Positions 6,419-8,214 of a stretch of DNA of 8,214 bases are shown here, in pieces. Under the pieces are notes generated by a model. The model saw nothing but the letters and a program-made list of their open reading frames with translations. It did not search any database and was not told the origin of the DNA. This stretch comes from Rhizobacter sp. (lineage in GTDB: Bacteria > Pseudomonadota > Gammaproteobacteria > Burkholderiales > Burkholderiaceae_C), in contig JACMKJ010000437.1 of the NCBI GenBank assembly GCA_014380155.1, positions 1 to 8,214 on the forward strand. Direction: 5' to 3'. Made by a program: the position numbers and the translations under genes. Positions within the stretch are counted from its first letter, which is position 1. Every line of letters begins with the position of its first letter.

Positions 6419-6543
6419 CGGTCTTCCGGGCAAAGCGGCGTTCACCTTAGTGATTGCGACCTTGACGGCTTTTCTCAGCGCTGGGTGACGGGTTCCCTGC
6501 TGTCCGCCCAATGGTGCGGCCGGTTTGCGCTGTGAACGGGGAG
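6383..6543 (-). ncRNA. Candidate small structured RNA (unassigned)
   Basis: Between the asparaginase terminator and the minus-strand terminator at 6383-6418 lies about 160 bases with no credible protein gene on either strand. Near its minus-strand 5' end CGTTCAC (6532-6538) is complementary over seven bases to GTGAACG (6439-6445), which would enclose a domain of about 107 bases; GGG-AA-CCC and other short stems fall inside. TACACT (6545-6550) could be a -10 element, but no good -35 accompanies it. I match it to no known RNA family; a CTGAGA string recalls the TPP riboswitch, but the other conserved parts are absent. It could also be only the trailing part of a read-through asparaginase mRNA. 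Confidence 0.3.
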
Positions 6544-6574
6544 GAGTGTAGGTGAGCGCGCGGAATTCGATCGA

Positions 6575-6600
6575 TTGAAAAGCCCCGTTTTCGCGGGGCT
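6575..6600 (-). terminator. Intrinsic terminator of the asparaginase gene (possibly bidirectional)
   Basis: AGCCCCG (6581-6587) and CGGGGCT (6594-6600) form a perfect seven-base stem with a six-base loop. On the minus strand the stem is followed by TTTTCAAT and sits 28 bases after the asparaginase stop. On the plus strand it is followed by TCTGCGTTTT, so it may also stop transcripts arriving from the left. Confidence 0.75.
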
Positions 6601-6628
6601 TCTGCGTTTTCAGGCCTGCGCCTGACGA

Positions 6629-8214
<1,586 letters not shown>

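Noticed and set aside
6470..6484. CTGAGA string on the minus strand suggesting a TPP riboswitch
   Set aside because: The other conserved THI-box elements are missing and no thiamine gene follows.
6104..6511. Minus-strand 135-codon frame entering the intergenic region
   Set aside because: It would start at a TTG, run through the terminator hairpin at 6383-6418 and continue antisense to the hydrolase; not a credible gene.

Overview
This is a GC-rich, gene-dense chromosomal window. Codon usage, protein families and gene order look like a betaproteobacterium of the order Burkholderiales (Rubrivivax/Leptothrix/Piscinibacter-like), inferred from sequence style only. No phage, IS element, CRISPR array, tRNA or rRNA was seen. 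Most of it reads as ordinary core or accessory metabolism and signalling.

Layout. (1) Positions 1-327, minus: the first 109 codons of a large fused indolepyruvate ferredoxin oxidoreductase, transcribed divergently from an Lrp/AsnC regulator (498-1058, plus). The 170-bp gap between them holds two adjacent TTGC/GCAA palindromes, a plausible operator. (2) 1081-3065, plus: a six-helix membrane GGDEF protein whose signature is degenerate (DGKEF), overlapping by 4 bp an EamA-type amino-acid/metabolite exporter. (3) 3123-4972, plus: a PAS histidine kinase of the NarL/DegS type overlapping its NarL/FixJ response regulator by 4 bp, then a small thioredoxin-fold protein (4989-5312). (4) 5387-6367, plus: an exported (Tat-type signal) alpha/beta hydrolase. 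(5) 6368-6628: a gene-free stretch with two hairpin terminators and a possible small structured RNA on the minus strand. (6) 6629-7711, minus: a type II L-asparaginase with a lipoprotein signal, downstream of the 3' end of a sensor kinase (7780-8214, minus) cut by the window edge.

How the genes may work together (inference). The left half has an amino-acid theme: an aryl-pyruvate oxidoreductase for aromatic amino-acid breakdown, an Lrp-family sensor and an EamA exporter, with a c-di-GMP-type protein between the last two. The plus-strand genes from 498 to 6367 are closely spaced and may form one or two transcription units. The kinase/regulator pair is a self-contained two-component system with no target evident in the window. 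The asparaginase again handles amino acids, in the periplasm or at a membrane.

The items most worth a second look are the degenerate GGDEF protein with an intact RxxD site, the unexplained minus-strand terminator with a candidate RNA in front of it, and the paired palindromes at the divergent promoter. No clearly new multi-gene system is visible.
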